Notes: generated by a model from the letters alone, not told the origin. A DNA stretch of 64,000 bases from Achromobacter sp. UMC46 (GCF_014170335.1 NZ_LZZS01000004.1:806001-870000), one strand, 5' to 3'. Shown: positions 52,716 to 61,841, counted from the first letter of the stretch. Made by a program: numbers and translations.

Positions 52716-53765
52716 ATGACTTTGTCTCTGAACGAAGACCAGCGCATGCTGCAAGACGCGGCGCAGCGCTTTTTGACCGAGCGCCATCCTCCTGCCGTGG
52801 CGCGCGGCGCGGTCAAGCGGCCGGCCGATGCCCGGCTGGCGCTATGGGCCGACATCGCGGCGCAGGGCTGGCCAGCACTGCTGGCGCCTGCCGCATCCGA
52901 CGGACTGGGGCTGGGCCTGCGCGAGGCCTGGATCGTGGCCGAAGCTGCCGGGCGGCATCTGTTGAGCTTGCCGCTGGTGGCCAACATGGTCGTGCTGCCC
53001 ACCTTGTGCGAAGCGGGCATCGACGGCGCGCCTGCGCAATGGGCGCGGGCGATGATGGACGGCGGCGCCTATTTCGCCGACGCCGCTTTGCGTCCGGACG
53101 GGTCGGCCTTTATCGAGGGCGCGGGCGAGGGCGTGGCTGCGCTGGCGGTGCGCAACATCGGGCCGCAGGCGTTGCGGCTGGAACGGTATGCGCCCGTGCC
53201 CGGCGCCGCCGGCCTGGACCCGACGATGCCGGTGGCGCACGTGGCGCGCCCCGAACTGCTGGACCGTATCGATCTGCCTGTCGATGCCGGCATGTGGCGG
53301 CGGCTGCGCACGCGGCTATGCCTGCTGCGTTCGGCCGAGCTGCTGGGGGCGGCGACCGCCGCGCTGGACATGGCGGCGGCCTATGCGCGCGAACGCCGCC
53401 AATTCGACCGGCCCATCGGCGCCAATCAGGCGATCAAGCACCGCCTGGCCGATGACTGGATGGCGTTGGACGACGCGCGGCTCGCCGGGATGGCGGCGGC
53501 ATCCGCGCACGATGCCGGCGCCGTCTCGGCGGACCGCGACAGCCTGTACGTGCCCTTGCTGGCCGTGGAGGGCGGGCGCCGCGCTGCCCAGAACGCCATC
53601 CAGGCGCATGGCGCGATGGGCGTGACGTGGGAGTGCGACGCGCACCTGTACCTGAAGCGCGTGCTGCGCCTGTCGGCCAGCCTGCATGTCGAGGCGTCCT
53701 GCGCGGAACGGCTGGAACGCATCTGGGAGGGCGCCGCCGACGGGGTGGCGGTGTTCACGGGCTGA
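52716..53765 (+). CDS. Acyl-CoA dehydrogenase, small (beta-type) subunit candidate
   Basis: A 349-residue acyl-CoA dehydrogenase-fold protein starting MTLSLNEDQRMLQDAAQRFL. The middle domain is shortened and lacks the SEPGxGSD and WxTxA motifs, but the C-terminal FAD motif RERRQFDRPIGANQAIKHRL and the late HGAMGVTWECDAHLYLKR are kept. Together with the previous gene it forms a second complementary pair. It ends the operon. Confidence 0.85.
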   Translation: MTLSLNEDQRMLQDAAQRFLTERHPPAVARGAVKRPADARLALWADIAAQGWPALLAPAASDGLGLGLREAWIVAEAAGRHLLSLPLVANMVVLPTLCEAGIDGAPAQWARAMMDGGAYFADAALRPDGSAFIEGAGEGVAALAVRNIGPQALRLERYAPVPGAAGLDPTMPVAHVARPELLDRIDLPVDAGMWRRLRTRLCLLRSAELLGAATAALDMAAAYARERRQFDRPIGANQAIKHRLADDWMALDDARLAGMAAASAHDAGAVSADRDSLYVPLLAVEGGRRAAQNAIQAHGAMGVTWECDAHLYLKRVLRLSASLHVEASCAERLERIWEGAADGVAVFTG

Positions 53766-53823
53766 AGCAAGGCAGGCGCGGGGCCGGTCTGACGGCTGGC
53801 GGCGTCCGACCTACAATCCCGCC

Positions 53824-54594
53824 ATGAATAAATCGAACTTCCCCTCTGAGCTGGACCAGCCCACGCTGTCCGAAGTGGACGGCGTCCGCTATCTGCACTT
53901 CAACACCGAATGGGTCCAGGGCGCCATGCGCATCAAGAACCCGTCGGAACTGGTGCTGGAATACACCGGCCAGATGATGGCCTGGCTGCTGTTCCTGGAA
54001 CCGCCCAAGGAAGAGGCCATCGGCATGCTCGGCCTGGGCGCGGGGTCGCTCGTGCGGTTCTGCGTGAAGCACACGCGCAGCCCCTTGCTGGCGGTGGAAT
54101 GGAATCCCCGCGTGACGGCGGCGTGCCACATGTTCTTCCGCCTGCCGGGTGAAAACCGCTTGCAGGTCGAACACGCCGACGCCGGCGCCTGGGCGGCCGA
54201 CCCGCTGAACGCCGGGCGCTGCCCGGTGCTGATGGTCGACCTGTACGACGCCGCGGCCGAAGGGCCGGTGCGCGACAGCGTGAAGTTCTACCGCGACTGC
54301 CGTCGCGTGCTGGGCGATGTGGGTGTGCTGGCGGTGAACCTGTTCGGCCGTCACGACAGCTTCGGCAAGAACATCGACAACCTGTCCAAGGCGTTCGACG
54401 ACCGCGTGGTGCTGCTGCCTGAAGTCGATGCGGGCAACCAGATCGTGCTGGCCTTTTCGGGGCCGAGCCTGGCGATCACGCCGGCCGAACTGCTGGAGCG
54501 GGCCGAAGTCGTGGAATCCAAATATGGGCTGCCGGCCCGCCGCTGGGCCCGCGCGCTGACCCGCCACGCCGTGGACGGCGTGCTGCATTTCTAA
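53824..54594 (+). CDS. Spermidine synthase-fold methyltransferase-like protein
   Basis: A 256-residue protein with a Rossmann SAM-binding core: glycine motif MLGLGAGSLVRF, acidic ribose contact AVEWNPRV and a later MVDLYDAAAEGP. The polyamine-site residues of true spermidine synthases (the YHE-type N-terminal motif and DxTDPxGPA) are not seen. It is therefore probably a member of the SpeE-like superfamily with another reaction. It is alone, between the acyl-CoA island and the malonate operon. Confidence 0.78.
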   Translation: MNKSNFPSELDQPTLSEVDGVRYLHFNTEWVQGAMRIKNPSELVLEYTGQMMAWLLFLEPPKEEAIGMLGLGAGSLVRFCVKHTRSPLLAVEWNPRVTAACHMFFRLPGENRLQVEHADAGAWAADPLNAGRCPVLMVDLYDAAAEGPVRDSVKFYRDCRRVLGDVGVLAVNLFGRHDSFGKNIDNLSKAFDDRVVLLPEVDAGNQIVLAFSGPSLAITPAELLERAEVVESKYGLPARRWARALTRHAVDGVLHF

Positions 54595-54715
54595 AAGCCC
54601 CCGGAAGGCGGCTGTCGGGGCCGGCCGTTGGGGGCCGGACCCTCAATTCTTATTAGGGTAGTCACGGGGCGGGCGGGGGTTTACCTTTGCCCTGGTCGGG
54701 ATCTATCATGGGCTT

Positions 54716-54731
54716 ATTCATAATTATGAAT
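54716..54731. promoter_or_regulatory. Perfect 16-bp palindrome upstream of the malonate regulator
   Basis: ATTCATAATTATGAAT reads the same on both strands and lies 28 bases before the GntR-type start, overlapping a possible -10 (CATAAT). It is likely the operator of the GntR regulator. Confidence 0.65.
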
Positions 54732-54759
54732 TACGGTGTAGTCCGAACCGTTGCCCCCC

Positions 54760-55512
54760 ATGAGCCAACCCATCGTCCGTCAAGCCCTGTACCTGGAAGT
54801 CGCGGATCGGCTGCGCGCCATGATCCATGCGCGCGCGCTGACCAACGGCGAATGGATCGACGAGCTGCGGCTGGCGGGCGAATTGGGTATTTCCCGCACG
54901 CCTTTGCGCGAGGCGTTGAAGGTGCTGGCCACCGAAGGGCTGGTGCGGCTTGAGCCGCGGCGCGGCTGCTTCGTCAACGAACTGTCCACGCAAGACCTGG
55001 AAGACATCTTCCCGTTGATGGCGATGCTGGAAGGGCGCTGCGCCTTCGAGGCCGCGCGCAAGGCCAGCGACGCCGAACTGGCCGCGCTTGAACCCCTGCA
55101 TGCCGAACTGGCGGGCCACGCCGAAGCCGGCCGCATCGATGCCTATTACCAGACCAACTATCTGATCCACGAGGCCGTGCAGGCCTTGTCCGGCAATCAG
55201 TGGCTGAACGACATGGTGGGCAATCTGCGCAAGGTGCTGAGCCTGTCGCGGCACCGCAGCCTGGCGCGGCCAGGGCGCATCGACCAGTCCTGCGCCGAAC
55301 ACCTGGCCATCTTCGCCGCCCTGAAGGCGCATGACAGCGACGCCGCGCAGGCGCTGGCGCACACCCATTTGATGCGGCAGCTGGAAGCGCTGCGCGCATT
55401 AGCCAATGAAGACGCCGCCGATCCGGCGTTATCCGATCCCATCGTCATCCAGGAGCCCGCCCATGTCCGTACCCGCCAATCTCGCGCCCGCGCGGGGCGC
55501 ACGCACGCCTGA
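54760..55512 (+). CDS. GntR-family (FadR/FCD type) regulator of the malonate operon
   Basis: A 250-residue regulator with a winged helix (AGELGISRTPLREALKVLAT, EGLVRLEPRRGCFV) and an all-helical FCD ligand domain (IFPLMAMLEGRCAFEAARK; ...YLIHEAVQALSGNQWL; AEHLAIFAALKAHD). The His and Asp residues in these segments fit the metal/acid-binding site. GntR proteins at this position control malonate genes in several proteobacteria. ATG 54760 lacks a clear ribosome site. The last 50 bases overlap the malonyl-CoA decarboxylase gene. Confidence 0.87.
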   Translation: MSQPIVRQALYLEVADRLRAMIHARALTNGEWIDELRLAGELGISRTPLREALKVLATEGLVRLEPRRGCFVNELSTQDLEDIFPLMAMLEGRCAFEAARKASDAELAALEPLHAELAGHAEAGRIDAYYQTNYLIHEAVQALSGNQWLNDMVGNLRKVLSLSRHRSLARPGRIDQSCAEHLAIFAALKAHDSDAAQALAHTHLMRQLEALRALANEDAADPALSDPIVIQEPAHVRTRQSRARAGRTHA

Positions 55513-56779
55513 GCCCGAGGCCGAAGCGATCGACGCCGCGTCGGCCGCCGAAGGCGCCAGCCTGATCACGCGGCTGGGCCGCCTGTGGGAGCGCGGGCGC
55601 CTGCCCAGCGAATCCGAAGTGCGGCGCCTGTTCGAAGCCCGGTTGACCGACGTCGCCGCGAACAAGCTGGCGCGCCGCTGGTGCGAGCAATACACCGCGG
55701 CTGACGGCAAGGACCGCCGGCTGATGCTGGCCGCGCTGGCGCAAGTCCGCGCTACGTACGCGGGCGACGGCGGGGAGGGCACGCGCTTGTTCAAGCGCTT
55801 CAATGCGCAGGCGCAGGGCCTGCGCTTCCTGGTGGATTTGCGCGCCGACATGCTGCGCTGGCGCAAGCAGGTCGCGGGCATCCAGGGCCTGGACAAAGAG
55901 CTGGAAGGTCTGCTGTCGGCCTGGTTCGACGTGGGTCTGCTGGAACTGCGCCCGTTGACCTGGGATTCGCCGGCGTCGTTGCTGGAAAAGCTGATCCTGT
56001 ACGAAGCCGTCCATGAAATCACGTCCTGGGACGACCTGCGCCGCCGCGTGTCGCCCGACCGCCGTTGCTACGCCTACTTCCATCCGCAGATGCCGGGCGT
56101 GCCGCTGATCTTCGTGGAAGTGGCGTTCGCCAGCCAGATGGCCGACAACGTGCAGGTGCTGCTGGACAGCACGCTGCCGCCGCAGGATCTGGACAAGGCC
56201 CGCTGGGCGATCTTCTATTCCATCTCGAATACGCAACCCGGCCTGAAGGGCATCAGCTTCGGCAACTTCCTGCTCAAGCGCGTGGTTGAGCAGTTGCTGG
56301 ACGAACTGCCCAAGCTGAAGTCCTTTGCCACCCTGTCGCCGATTCCGGGGTTTTCGGATTGGCTGGGCAAGCTGGACGCCGAGGCCGTCGAGGGCATCGT
56401 GCGCGAAGACAAGGCGCGGGCCAAGGATCGCAAGCGCGAAGGCGTGCCGGACGGGCAGCGCTGGGTGTCGCGCCTGGCCAAGGCCGCCCAGGGCCGCGCA
56501 CCCGACGTCGTCAAGCGCGCGGGTTTCCGCCTGGCCGCCAGCTATCTGCAGTCCATGAAGAACAGCTTGCCGCTGGATGCCGTGGCGCGTTTCCATCTGG
56601 GCAACGGCGCGCGCATCGAACGCCTGAACTGGGCGGCCGATACGTCCCAGAAAGGCCTGAAGCAGTCATGCGGGCTGATGGTCAATTATCTGTACGACCT
56701 GGATGAACTGGACACGAATCTGGCCAAGCTGGGCGAAGGCCGCCCGCAAGTCAGCCGGAGCGTGGGGCGCGTGGCCTGA
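55463..56779 (+). CDS. matA: Malonyl-CoA decarboxylase
   Basis: A 438-residue enzyme converting malonyl-CoA to acetyl-CoA and CO2. The N-terminal helical domain is followed by the acetyltransferase-like catalytic domain, with CYAYFHPQMPGVPLIFVEVA and the active-site His in ARFHLGNGARIERLNW near the C-terminus. AGGAG (55451-55455) lies seven bases before ATG 55463, which falls inside the upstream GntR gene. With malonyl-CoA synthetase two genes downstream it completes a malonate to acetyl-CoA route. Confidence 0.94.
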   Translation: MSVPANLAPARGARTPEPEAEAIDAASAAEGASLITRLGRLWERGRLPSESEVRRLFEARLTDVAANKLARRWCEQYTAADGKDRRLMLAALAQVRATYAGDGGEGTRLFKRFNAQAQGLRFLVDLRADMLRWRKQVAGIQGLDKELEGLLSAWFDVGLLELRPLTWDSPASLLEKLILYEAVHEITSWDDLRRRVSPDRRCYAYFHPQMPGVPLIFVEVAFASQMADNVQVLLDSTLPPQDLDKARWAIFYSISNTQPGLKGISFGNFLLKRVVEQLLDELPKLKSFATLSPIPGFSDWLGKLDAEAVEGIVREDKARAKDRKREGVPDGQRWVSRLAKAAQGRAPDVVKRAGFRLAASYLQSMKNSLPLDAVARFHLGNGARIERLNWAADTSQKGLKQSCGLMVNYLYDLDELDTNLAKLGEGRPQVSRSVGRVA

Positions 56780-56825
56780 CCGCCGGATACACGGCGCCAA
56801 CCATCAATAAGAAAGGGCAGGGGAC

Positions 56826-57617
56826 ATGACGGAAGACGTGACTGGCCGCGTGCGGCTGGAACGCGACGGGGCGCTGGCCTGGGTGACGCTGTCGCACCCG
56901 GGCCGCCTGAACGCGATAACGGTAGGCATGTGGCGCGAGCTGCAGGACGTGTTCACGCAGCTTGCCGCCGACGGCGCCGTGCGCTGCGTGGTCGTGCGCG
57001 GCGAGGGCGGCAATTTCGCGGCCGGCGCGGACATCCGCGAATTTCCCGCCCAGCGGGCCGACATGGCGGGCGTGCAGCGCTATCACCGCGAGATCCTGGC
57101 CCCCGCCTTGCAGGCCGTGGCGCAATGCCCGCATCCCGTCATCGCGCAGATCGACGGCGTGTGCGTGGGGGGCGGGCTGGAGATCGCCAGCCAGTGCGAC
57201 CTGCGCATCGCCGGGGCATCCGCGCGCTTCGGCGTGCCGATCAATCGCCTGGGCTTCCCCATGGCGCCCGACGAGATGCGCGGGCTGCTTGCGCTGGCCG
57301 GGCGCGCGGCCACGTTGGCCATCCTGCTGGAAGGCCGCGTGTTCGGCGCCGAAGAAGCGCTTGGCCTGGGCCTGTTGACCCGCATCGTGCCCGATGATCA
57401 GGTCGCCGACGCCGTACGCCGCAGCGCCGGGCGCATCGCCCAGGGCGCGCCGCTGGCGGCCCGCATCAACAAACGCTTGTCCGCAAGGCTGACCCAAGGT
57501 GGCGCCTTGACCGAGGACGAGTATCAGGATTATTTCTCCTATGCCGAAAGCCGGGACCACAAGGAAGGCGTGCGCGCCTTCCTGGCCGGCGTAGACCCTT
57601 CCTTTTCCGGAGACTGA
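56826..57617 (+). CDS. Enoyl-CoA hydratase/isomerase in the malonate operon
   Basis: A 263-residue crotonase with NFAAGADIREFPAQR and GVCVGGGLEIASQCDLRIA, so the first catalytic Glu is kept. The second acidic site reads FGVPINRLGFPMAPDEM, without the usual Glu. It is unusual between the decarboxylase and synthetase genes, because malonate degradation needs no hydratase. It may act on a related dicarboxyl or unsaturated CoA ester. The next gene starts six bases after its stop. Confidence 0.85.
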   Translation: MTEDVTGRVRLERDGALAWVTLSHPGRLNAITVGMWRELQDVFTQLAADGAVRCVVVRGEGGNFAAGADIREFPAQRADMAGVQRYHREILAPALQAVAQCPHPVIAQIDGVCVGGGLEIASQCDLRIAGASARFGVPINRLGFPMAPDEMRGLLALAGRAATLAILLEGRVFGAEEALGLGLLTRIVPDDQVADAVRRSAGRIAQGAPLAARINKRLSARLTQGGALTEDEYQDYFSYAESRDHKEGVRAFLAGVDPSFSGD

Positions 57618-57622
57618 CCAAG

Positions 57623-59164
57623 GTGAGCAACGCCAATCTCTATGCTGTCCTGCAAGGCGGCTTTCCCAAAGACCGCAGCAAAGTCGCGCTGGAAACGCCC
57701 GACCTTGAATACACCTGGGACGACATCGACCGCGCCACCGCGTGCCTGGCCAACCTGCTGACGTCGCTGGATCTTCCAGACGGTTCGCGCGTGGCGGTTC
57801 AAGTCGAAAAGTCGCCGGAAGCGCTGCTGCTGTATCTGGCCACGCTGCGCGCCGGGCTGGTGTATCTGCCGTTGAACACGGCCTACCGCGAATCCGAGAT
57901 CGAGTACTTCCTGGGCAACGCCGAGCCGGCCGTGGTGGTCTGCGCCAGCAAGAACCGGGACTGGGTGCAGCGCGCCGCCGACAAGGCGGGATGTGCGCAC
58001 GTCTACACCCTGGACGAAGACCGCACCGGCACGCTGCTGGCCGCCGCGGGCGGCTTGCCGCAAACCTTCAAGACCGCCGTCCGCCAGCCCGACGACCTGG
58101 CCGCCATCCTGTACACGTCCGGCACCACCGGCCGCAGCAAGGGCGCGATGCTGTCGCATGGCAACCTGGCAGCCAACGCGCGGGTGCTGCATGAATACTG
58201 GGGCTGGCGCGAAGACGACGTGCTGCTTCACATGCTGCCCATTTTCCATGTGCACGGCCTGTTCGTGGCCTCGCACGGGGCGCTGCTGGCCGGCGCCAAG
58301 ATGATCTGGCTGCCCAAGCTGGACGCCGATCAGGCGCTGCACTATCTGCCGCGCTGCACGGTGATGATGGGCGTGCCCACGTACTACGTGCGCCTGTTGG
58401 CCGACCCGCGGTTCAACCGCGGGGTGTGCGCCAACATGCGCCTGTTCATCTCGGGCTCCGCTCCGCTGCTGGCCGAGACGTTCTCCGATTTCCAGAAGCG
58501 TAGCGGCCACGCCATCCTGGAACGCTACGGCATGAGCGAGACCGTCATGCTGACGTCCAACCCGTATGACGCCAAGCTGGGCGAACGCCTGGCCGGCACG
58601 GTCGGCCGCGCGTTGCCGGGCGTGCAGGTGCGCGTGGTGGACGACGCCGGCATCGCGCTGGCGCCGGGCGAGATCGGCAACGTGCAGGTGCGCGGGCCCA
58701 ACGTGTTCTCGGGCTACTGGCGCATGCCGGAAAAGACCCGCGAGGAATTCACGGAAGACGGCTGGTTCAAGACGGGCGACGTGGGCCGTTGGGGCGGGGA
58801 ATCCGCCGGGCGCGACGTGCCGGCCGACTACCTGTCGATCGTGGGCCGCAGCAAGGACCTGATCATCTCCGGCGGTTTCAACGTCTACCCGAAAGAGATC
58901 GAGACCCTGATCGACGACATGCCCGGCGTGGCGGAATCGGCGGTCATCGGCGTGCCGCACGCGGATTTCGGCGAGGCCGTGGTGGCGGTCGTCGTACCCA
59001 AGGACGGCGTGTCGCTGGACGCGGGCGCCATGCAGCTTGAGCTGAAGTCGCGCATCGCGAACTTCAAGGTGCCCAAGCGCGTGCACATCGTCGACCAGCT
59101 GCCGCGCAACACCATGGGCAAGGTGCAGAAGAACGTGCTGCGCGAAACCTACAAGGCGCTTTGA
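57623..59164 (+). CDS. matB: Malonyl-CoA synthetase
   Basis: A 513-residue ANL-superfamily ligase of the MatB type. Motifs: P-loop YTSGTTGRSKGAMLSH, A5 ERYGMSETVMLTSNPY, hinge FKTGDVG ... VGRSKDLIISGGFNVYPKE, and catalytic Lys in RNTMGKVQKN. MSETVMLTSNPYDAKLGER is typical for malonyl-CoA synthetases, which use malonate and often methylmalonate. The start is GTG 57623. A strong terminator follows, separating the Bug gene transcriptionally or giving a weaker read-through. Confidence 0.9.
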   Translation: MSNANLYAVLQGGFPKDRSKVALETPDLEYTWDDIDRATACLANLLTSLDLPDGSRVAVQVEKSPEALLLYLATLRAGLVYLPLNTAYRESEIEYFLGNAEPAVVVCASKNRDWVQRAADKAGCAHVYTLDEDRTGTLLAAAGGLPQTFKTAVRQPDDLAAILYTSGTTGRSKGAMLSHGNLAANARVLHEYWGWREDDVLLHMLPIFHVHGLFVASHGALLAGAKMIWLPKLDADQALHYLPRCTVMMGVPTYYVRLLADPRFNRGVCANMRLFISGSAPLLAETFSDFQKRSGHAILERYGMSETVMLTSNPYDAKLGERLAGTVGRALPGVQVRVVDDAGIALAPGEIGNVQVRGPNVFSGYWRMPEKTREEFTEDGWFKTGDVGRWGGESAGRDVPADYLSIVGRSKDLIISGGFNVYPKEIETLIDDMPGVAESAVIGVPHADFGEAVVAVVVPKDGVSLDAGAMQLELKSRIANFKVPKRVHIVDQLPRNTMGKVQKNVLRETYKAL

Positions 59165-59175
59165 CGCCAGCCAGG

Positions 59176-59206
59176 ATGCCGGTCCCCAGGGGCCGGCATT
59201 TTTTTT
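59176..59206 (+). terminator. Terminator after matB
   Basis: Stem ATGCCGG/CCGGCAT with a G+C-rich inner part, followed by eight T. It is 12 bases after the matB stop. Confidence 0.9.
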
Positions 59207-59325
59207 CCAAGGAGGTCCATCCCCACATAACGCGACGCCGTCCTGGCAGCTTCATTCCATAAGAATTTCAAGAGACGAGACGCACAGAAACGCGCCGTCC
59301 CCATGATGCAGCAAGAGGAGACATT

Positions 59326-60297
59326 ATGAAATTTCGCACGACCGCCTCGGCCGTATTCGCCGTGGCAGCCCTGAGTGTCGGCGGCGCGGCCGCCGCCCAA
59401 TGGCCCGAGCGCCCCATCACGCTGATCGTCCCGTTCCCCGCAGGCGGCGGCACGGACACGTTCGCCCGCCCGCTGGCCCAGCAACTGACCACGCAACTGG
59501 GTCAGGCGGTGGTCATCGACAACAAAGGCGGCGCGGGCGGCACGGTGGGCGCGGGCGTGGCAGCCAAGGCCCGGCCTGACGGCTACACCTTCTTCATGGG
59601 CGGCGCGCACCATGCGCTGGCCCCGTCGCTCTATAAAAGCCTGAACTACAACATCCAGAAGGATTTCGTGCCGGTCGCGCTGGTGGCGCAGCCGCCGCAG
59701 GTGGTGGTCATCAATGCCAGCAAGCTGCCGGTGAAGACGTTGCAGGAATTCATCGACTACGCCAAGAAGCACCCTGGCGAGATCAACTACGGCACCGCCG
59801 GCAAGGGCAGCACGCACCATCTGGCCGGCGAACTCTTCGCCATGCAGACGGGCATCAAGCTGGTGGACGTGCCCTATCAGGGGGCGGGCCCGATGCTGTC
59901 GGCGCTGATCGGCGGCCAGGTGGACCTGGCGTTCGACGGCCTGGGCTCGTCGTCCGGCCACATCCGCGCCGGGGTGATCAAGCCGTTGGCGGTGGCGGCC
60001 ACCGAGCGGTCGGCGTCATTGCCTGACGTGCCGACCGCCGCCGAAGCGGGCGTGCCCAACTACGTCGTGTCGACCTGGTACGCGATCTGGGCGCCGGCCG
60101 GTACGCCGAAAGAGGCGGTCGACAAGATGGCCGTCGAAATCACCAAGGCCTTGAACACGCCGAAGATCAAGGAAACCTGGGCCGGCAACGGTTCGTCGAT
60201 TCCCACGCTGACGGGCGCCGATTTCGGCAAATTCGTCGATAGCGAGGTGGATCGCTGGGCCAAAGTCGTGAAGGATTCCGGCGTCAAGCTGGATTGA
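59326..60297 (+). CDS. Bug/TctC-family periplasmic receptor, possibly for malonate
   Basis: A 323-residue receptor with signal peptide ending about AAAAQ, then WPERPITLIVPFPAGGGTD, VIDNKGGAGGTVGAG and RPDGYTFFMGGAHHAL. Gene order suggests a malonate-like ligand, but a terminator separates it from matB. GAGGAGA precedes the ATG. As with the other Bug genes in this window, no membrane transport subunits are adjacent. Confidence 0.92.
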   Translation: MKFRTTASAVFAVAALSVGGAAAAQWPERPITLIVPFPAGGGTDTFARPLAQQLTTQLGQAVVIDNKGGAGGTVGAGVAAKARPDGYTFFMGGAHHALAPSLYKSLNYNIQKDFVPVALVAQPPQVVVINASKLPVKTLQEFIDYAKKHPGEINYGTAGKGSTHHLAGELFAMQTGIKLVDVPYQGAGPMLSALIGGQVDLAFDGLGSSSGHIRAGVIKPLAVAATERSASLPDVPTAAEAGVPNYVVSTWYAIWAPAGTPKEAVDKMAVEITKALNTPKIKETWAGNGSSIPTLTGADFGKFVDSEVDRWAKVVKDSGVKLD

Positions 60298-60327
60298 TGC
60301 ACTCGCGGACCGGATTCGGATTACTAT

Positions 60328-60342
60328 TGATAATCGTTATCA
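60328..60342 (+). promoter_or_regulatory. Fur box upstream of fecI
   Basis: TGATAA-TCG-TTATCA is a clean dyad with the 6-bp arms of a Fur site and lies about 35 bases before the fecI start, where it would block the promoter in iron-rich cells. Confidence 0.85.
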
Positions 60343-60375
60343 TTGGTAAGTCTGCTCTCCGGTCCGTCGAATGCC

Positions 60376-60876
60376 ATGAATCAAAGCGGTTCCCCAGCGC
60401 CCGTCGAGGGGCTCTACATCCAGCACCAGTCATGGTTGCGCGATTGGCTGCGCCGTAAGACCGGGTGTCCGTTCGACGCGGCCGACCTGACCCACGATAC
60501 CTATCTGAAAGTGCTGGTGCGCGAGGACGACGCGCGCGTCTTGCGCGAGCCGCGTGCCTATCTGACAACGATCGCGCACGGCCTGATGGTCAACCTGTTC
60601 CGCCGCCGCGACATCGAACGCGCCTATCTGGATAGTCTGGCGCTGGTCGAAGACGCCTTTGCGCCGTCGCCCGAGCGCCGCGCGCTGGCGCTTGAAGCCC
60701 TGATCGAGATCGACCGCCTGCTTGACGGGCTGCCGGCCAAGGTGCGCAAGGCGTTTCTGCTGGCGCAGCTGGAAGGCCTGCGCCATGGCGAGATCGCCGA
60801 ACGCATGCAGGTGTCGGTCAGTTCAGTGCGCCAGTATCTGGCCCGCGCCATGCAACATTGCCTGGCGGCCTGGTGA
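60376..60876 (+). CDS. fecI: FecI-type extracytoplasmic-function sigma factor
   Basis: A 166-residue sigma-70 family protein: region 2 is seen in FDAADLTHDTYLKVL and EPRAYLTTIAHGLMVNLFRR, region 4 in AFLLAQLEGLRHGEIAERM followed by SVSSVRQYLARAM. FecI sigma factors switch on the adjacent TonB-receptor gene when the receptor binds its siderophore. ATG 60376 gives the usual start; a five-base-upstream ATG is out of frame. Its stop overlaps the fecR GTG. Confidence 0.93.
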   Translation: MNQSGSPAPVEGLYIQHQSWLRDWLRRKTGCPFDAADLTHDTYLKVLVREDDARVLREPRAYLTTIAHGLMVNLFRRRDIERAYLDSLALVEDAFAPSPERRALALEALIEIDRLLDGLPAKVRKAFLLAQLEGLRHGEIAERMQVSVSSVRQYLARAMQHCLAAW

Positions 60877-61841
60877 GCCGGCGCGCCACGGCCCGGCCCG
60901 AACTGCCGCAATCGGTCATCCGCGAAGCCAGTATCTGGTTCGTCCGGCTGGGCGCCGAAGAGGCGACCCCGGAGGACGGCGCCGCCTGTCGCCGCTGGAT
61001 CGACGCAAGCCCCTTGCATCGGTTGGCGTGGGACCGCGTGGAAATGCTGGGGCGCCAATTCGGCCAGGTCGAACCGCAAGCTGGCCTGACGGTGCTGGAC
61101 CGCGTTCCTTCGCGGGGCCGACGCCAGGCCCTGAAGGCCCTGTCGCTGGCGTTGGGCGTGGGCGGCGCGGCGGCAGCGGGCCTGCCGTGGCGGGCCTGGT
61201 CCTCGGACTTCGGCACGGTCGTCGGCGAACGGCGCGACGCCACGCTGTCCGACGGCACCATGCTTACCCTGAATACCGACAGCGCCGCGGACGTGCGGTT
61301 CGACGCTGCCCTGCGGCTGATCGTGCAGCGCCGGGGGGAACTGCATATCGCGTCCCATGCGGATTCGCAGGTTCCACCCCGGCCGTTCACCGTCGCCACG
61401 CCGATGGGCCGGATCACCGCGCTGGGGACGCGCTTCGTGGTGCGTCTGCGGGATGGCGAGGCCTGGGTGGCCGTGACGGAAGGCGCCGTCCGGATCGAAC
61501 CCGCGGCGGGAGGCCAGGACGCCGCACGGATCCTGGAGGCGGGCGCCGGCACCTATTTCAATGAGCACGCCGTGCAGGCGGCAAGGCCCGCGCCGCACGC
61601 CGACGCGTGGGTGCGGGGCGCGCTGTTCGCCGATGCGATGCGGCTGGACGCGTTCATCGAGGAACTTGGCCGCTACCGCAAAGGCAGGCTCGCGTGTGAT
61701 CCCTCGGTGGCAGGCCTGCGCATATCAGGATCGTTCCCGCTGGGCGACACCGACCGCGTCCTGGCGGCCGTCGAGCGCGCGCTTCCGGTGCAGGCCCGCC
61801 GCTACACCCGCTATTGGGTCGTGCTTGGCCCAAGAGGGTGA
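60873..61841 (+). CDS. fecR: FecR-type transmembrane sigma regulator
   Basis: A 322-residue anti-sigma/activator protein. The cytoplasmic N-domain has ASIWFVRLGAEEATPEDGAA and ASPLHRLAWDRVEML, one membrane helix follows at about residues 90-110 (ALSLALGVGGAAAAGLPW), and the periplasmic FecR domain contains FTVATPMGRITALGTRF. It passes the signal from the receptor STN domain to FecI. The start is GTG 60873, overlapping the fecI stop; the in-frame TTG at 60858 is less likely. Confidence 0.92.
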   Translation: MSRRATARPELPQSVIREASIWFVRLGAEEATPEDGAACRRWIDASPLHRLAWDRVEMLGRQFGQVEPQAGLTVLDRVPSRGRRQALKALSLALGVGGAAAAGLPWRAWSSDFGTVVGERRDATLSDGTMLTLNTDSAADVRFDAALRLIVQRRGELHIASHADSQVPPRPFTVATPMGRITALGTRFVVRLRDGEAWVAVTEGAVRIEPAAGGQDAARILEAGAGTYFNEHAVQAARPAPHADAWVRGALFADAMRLDAFIEELGRYRKGRLACDPSVAGLRISGSFPLGDTDRVLAAVERALPVQARRYTRYWVVLGPRG

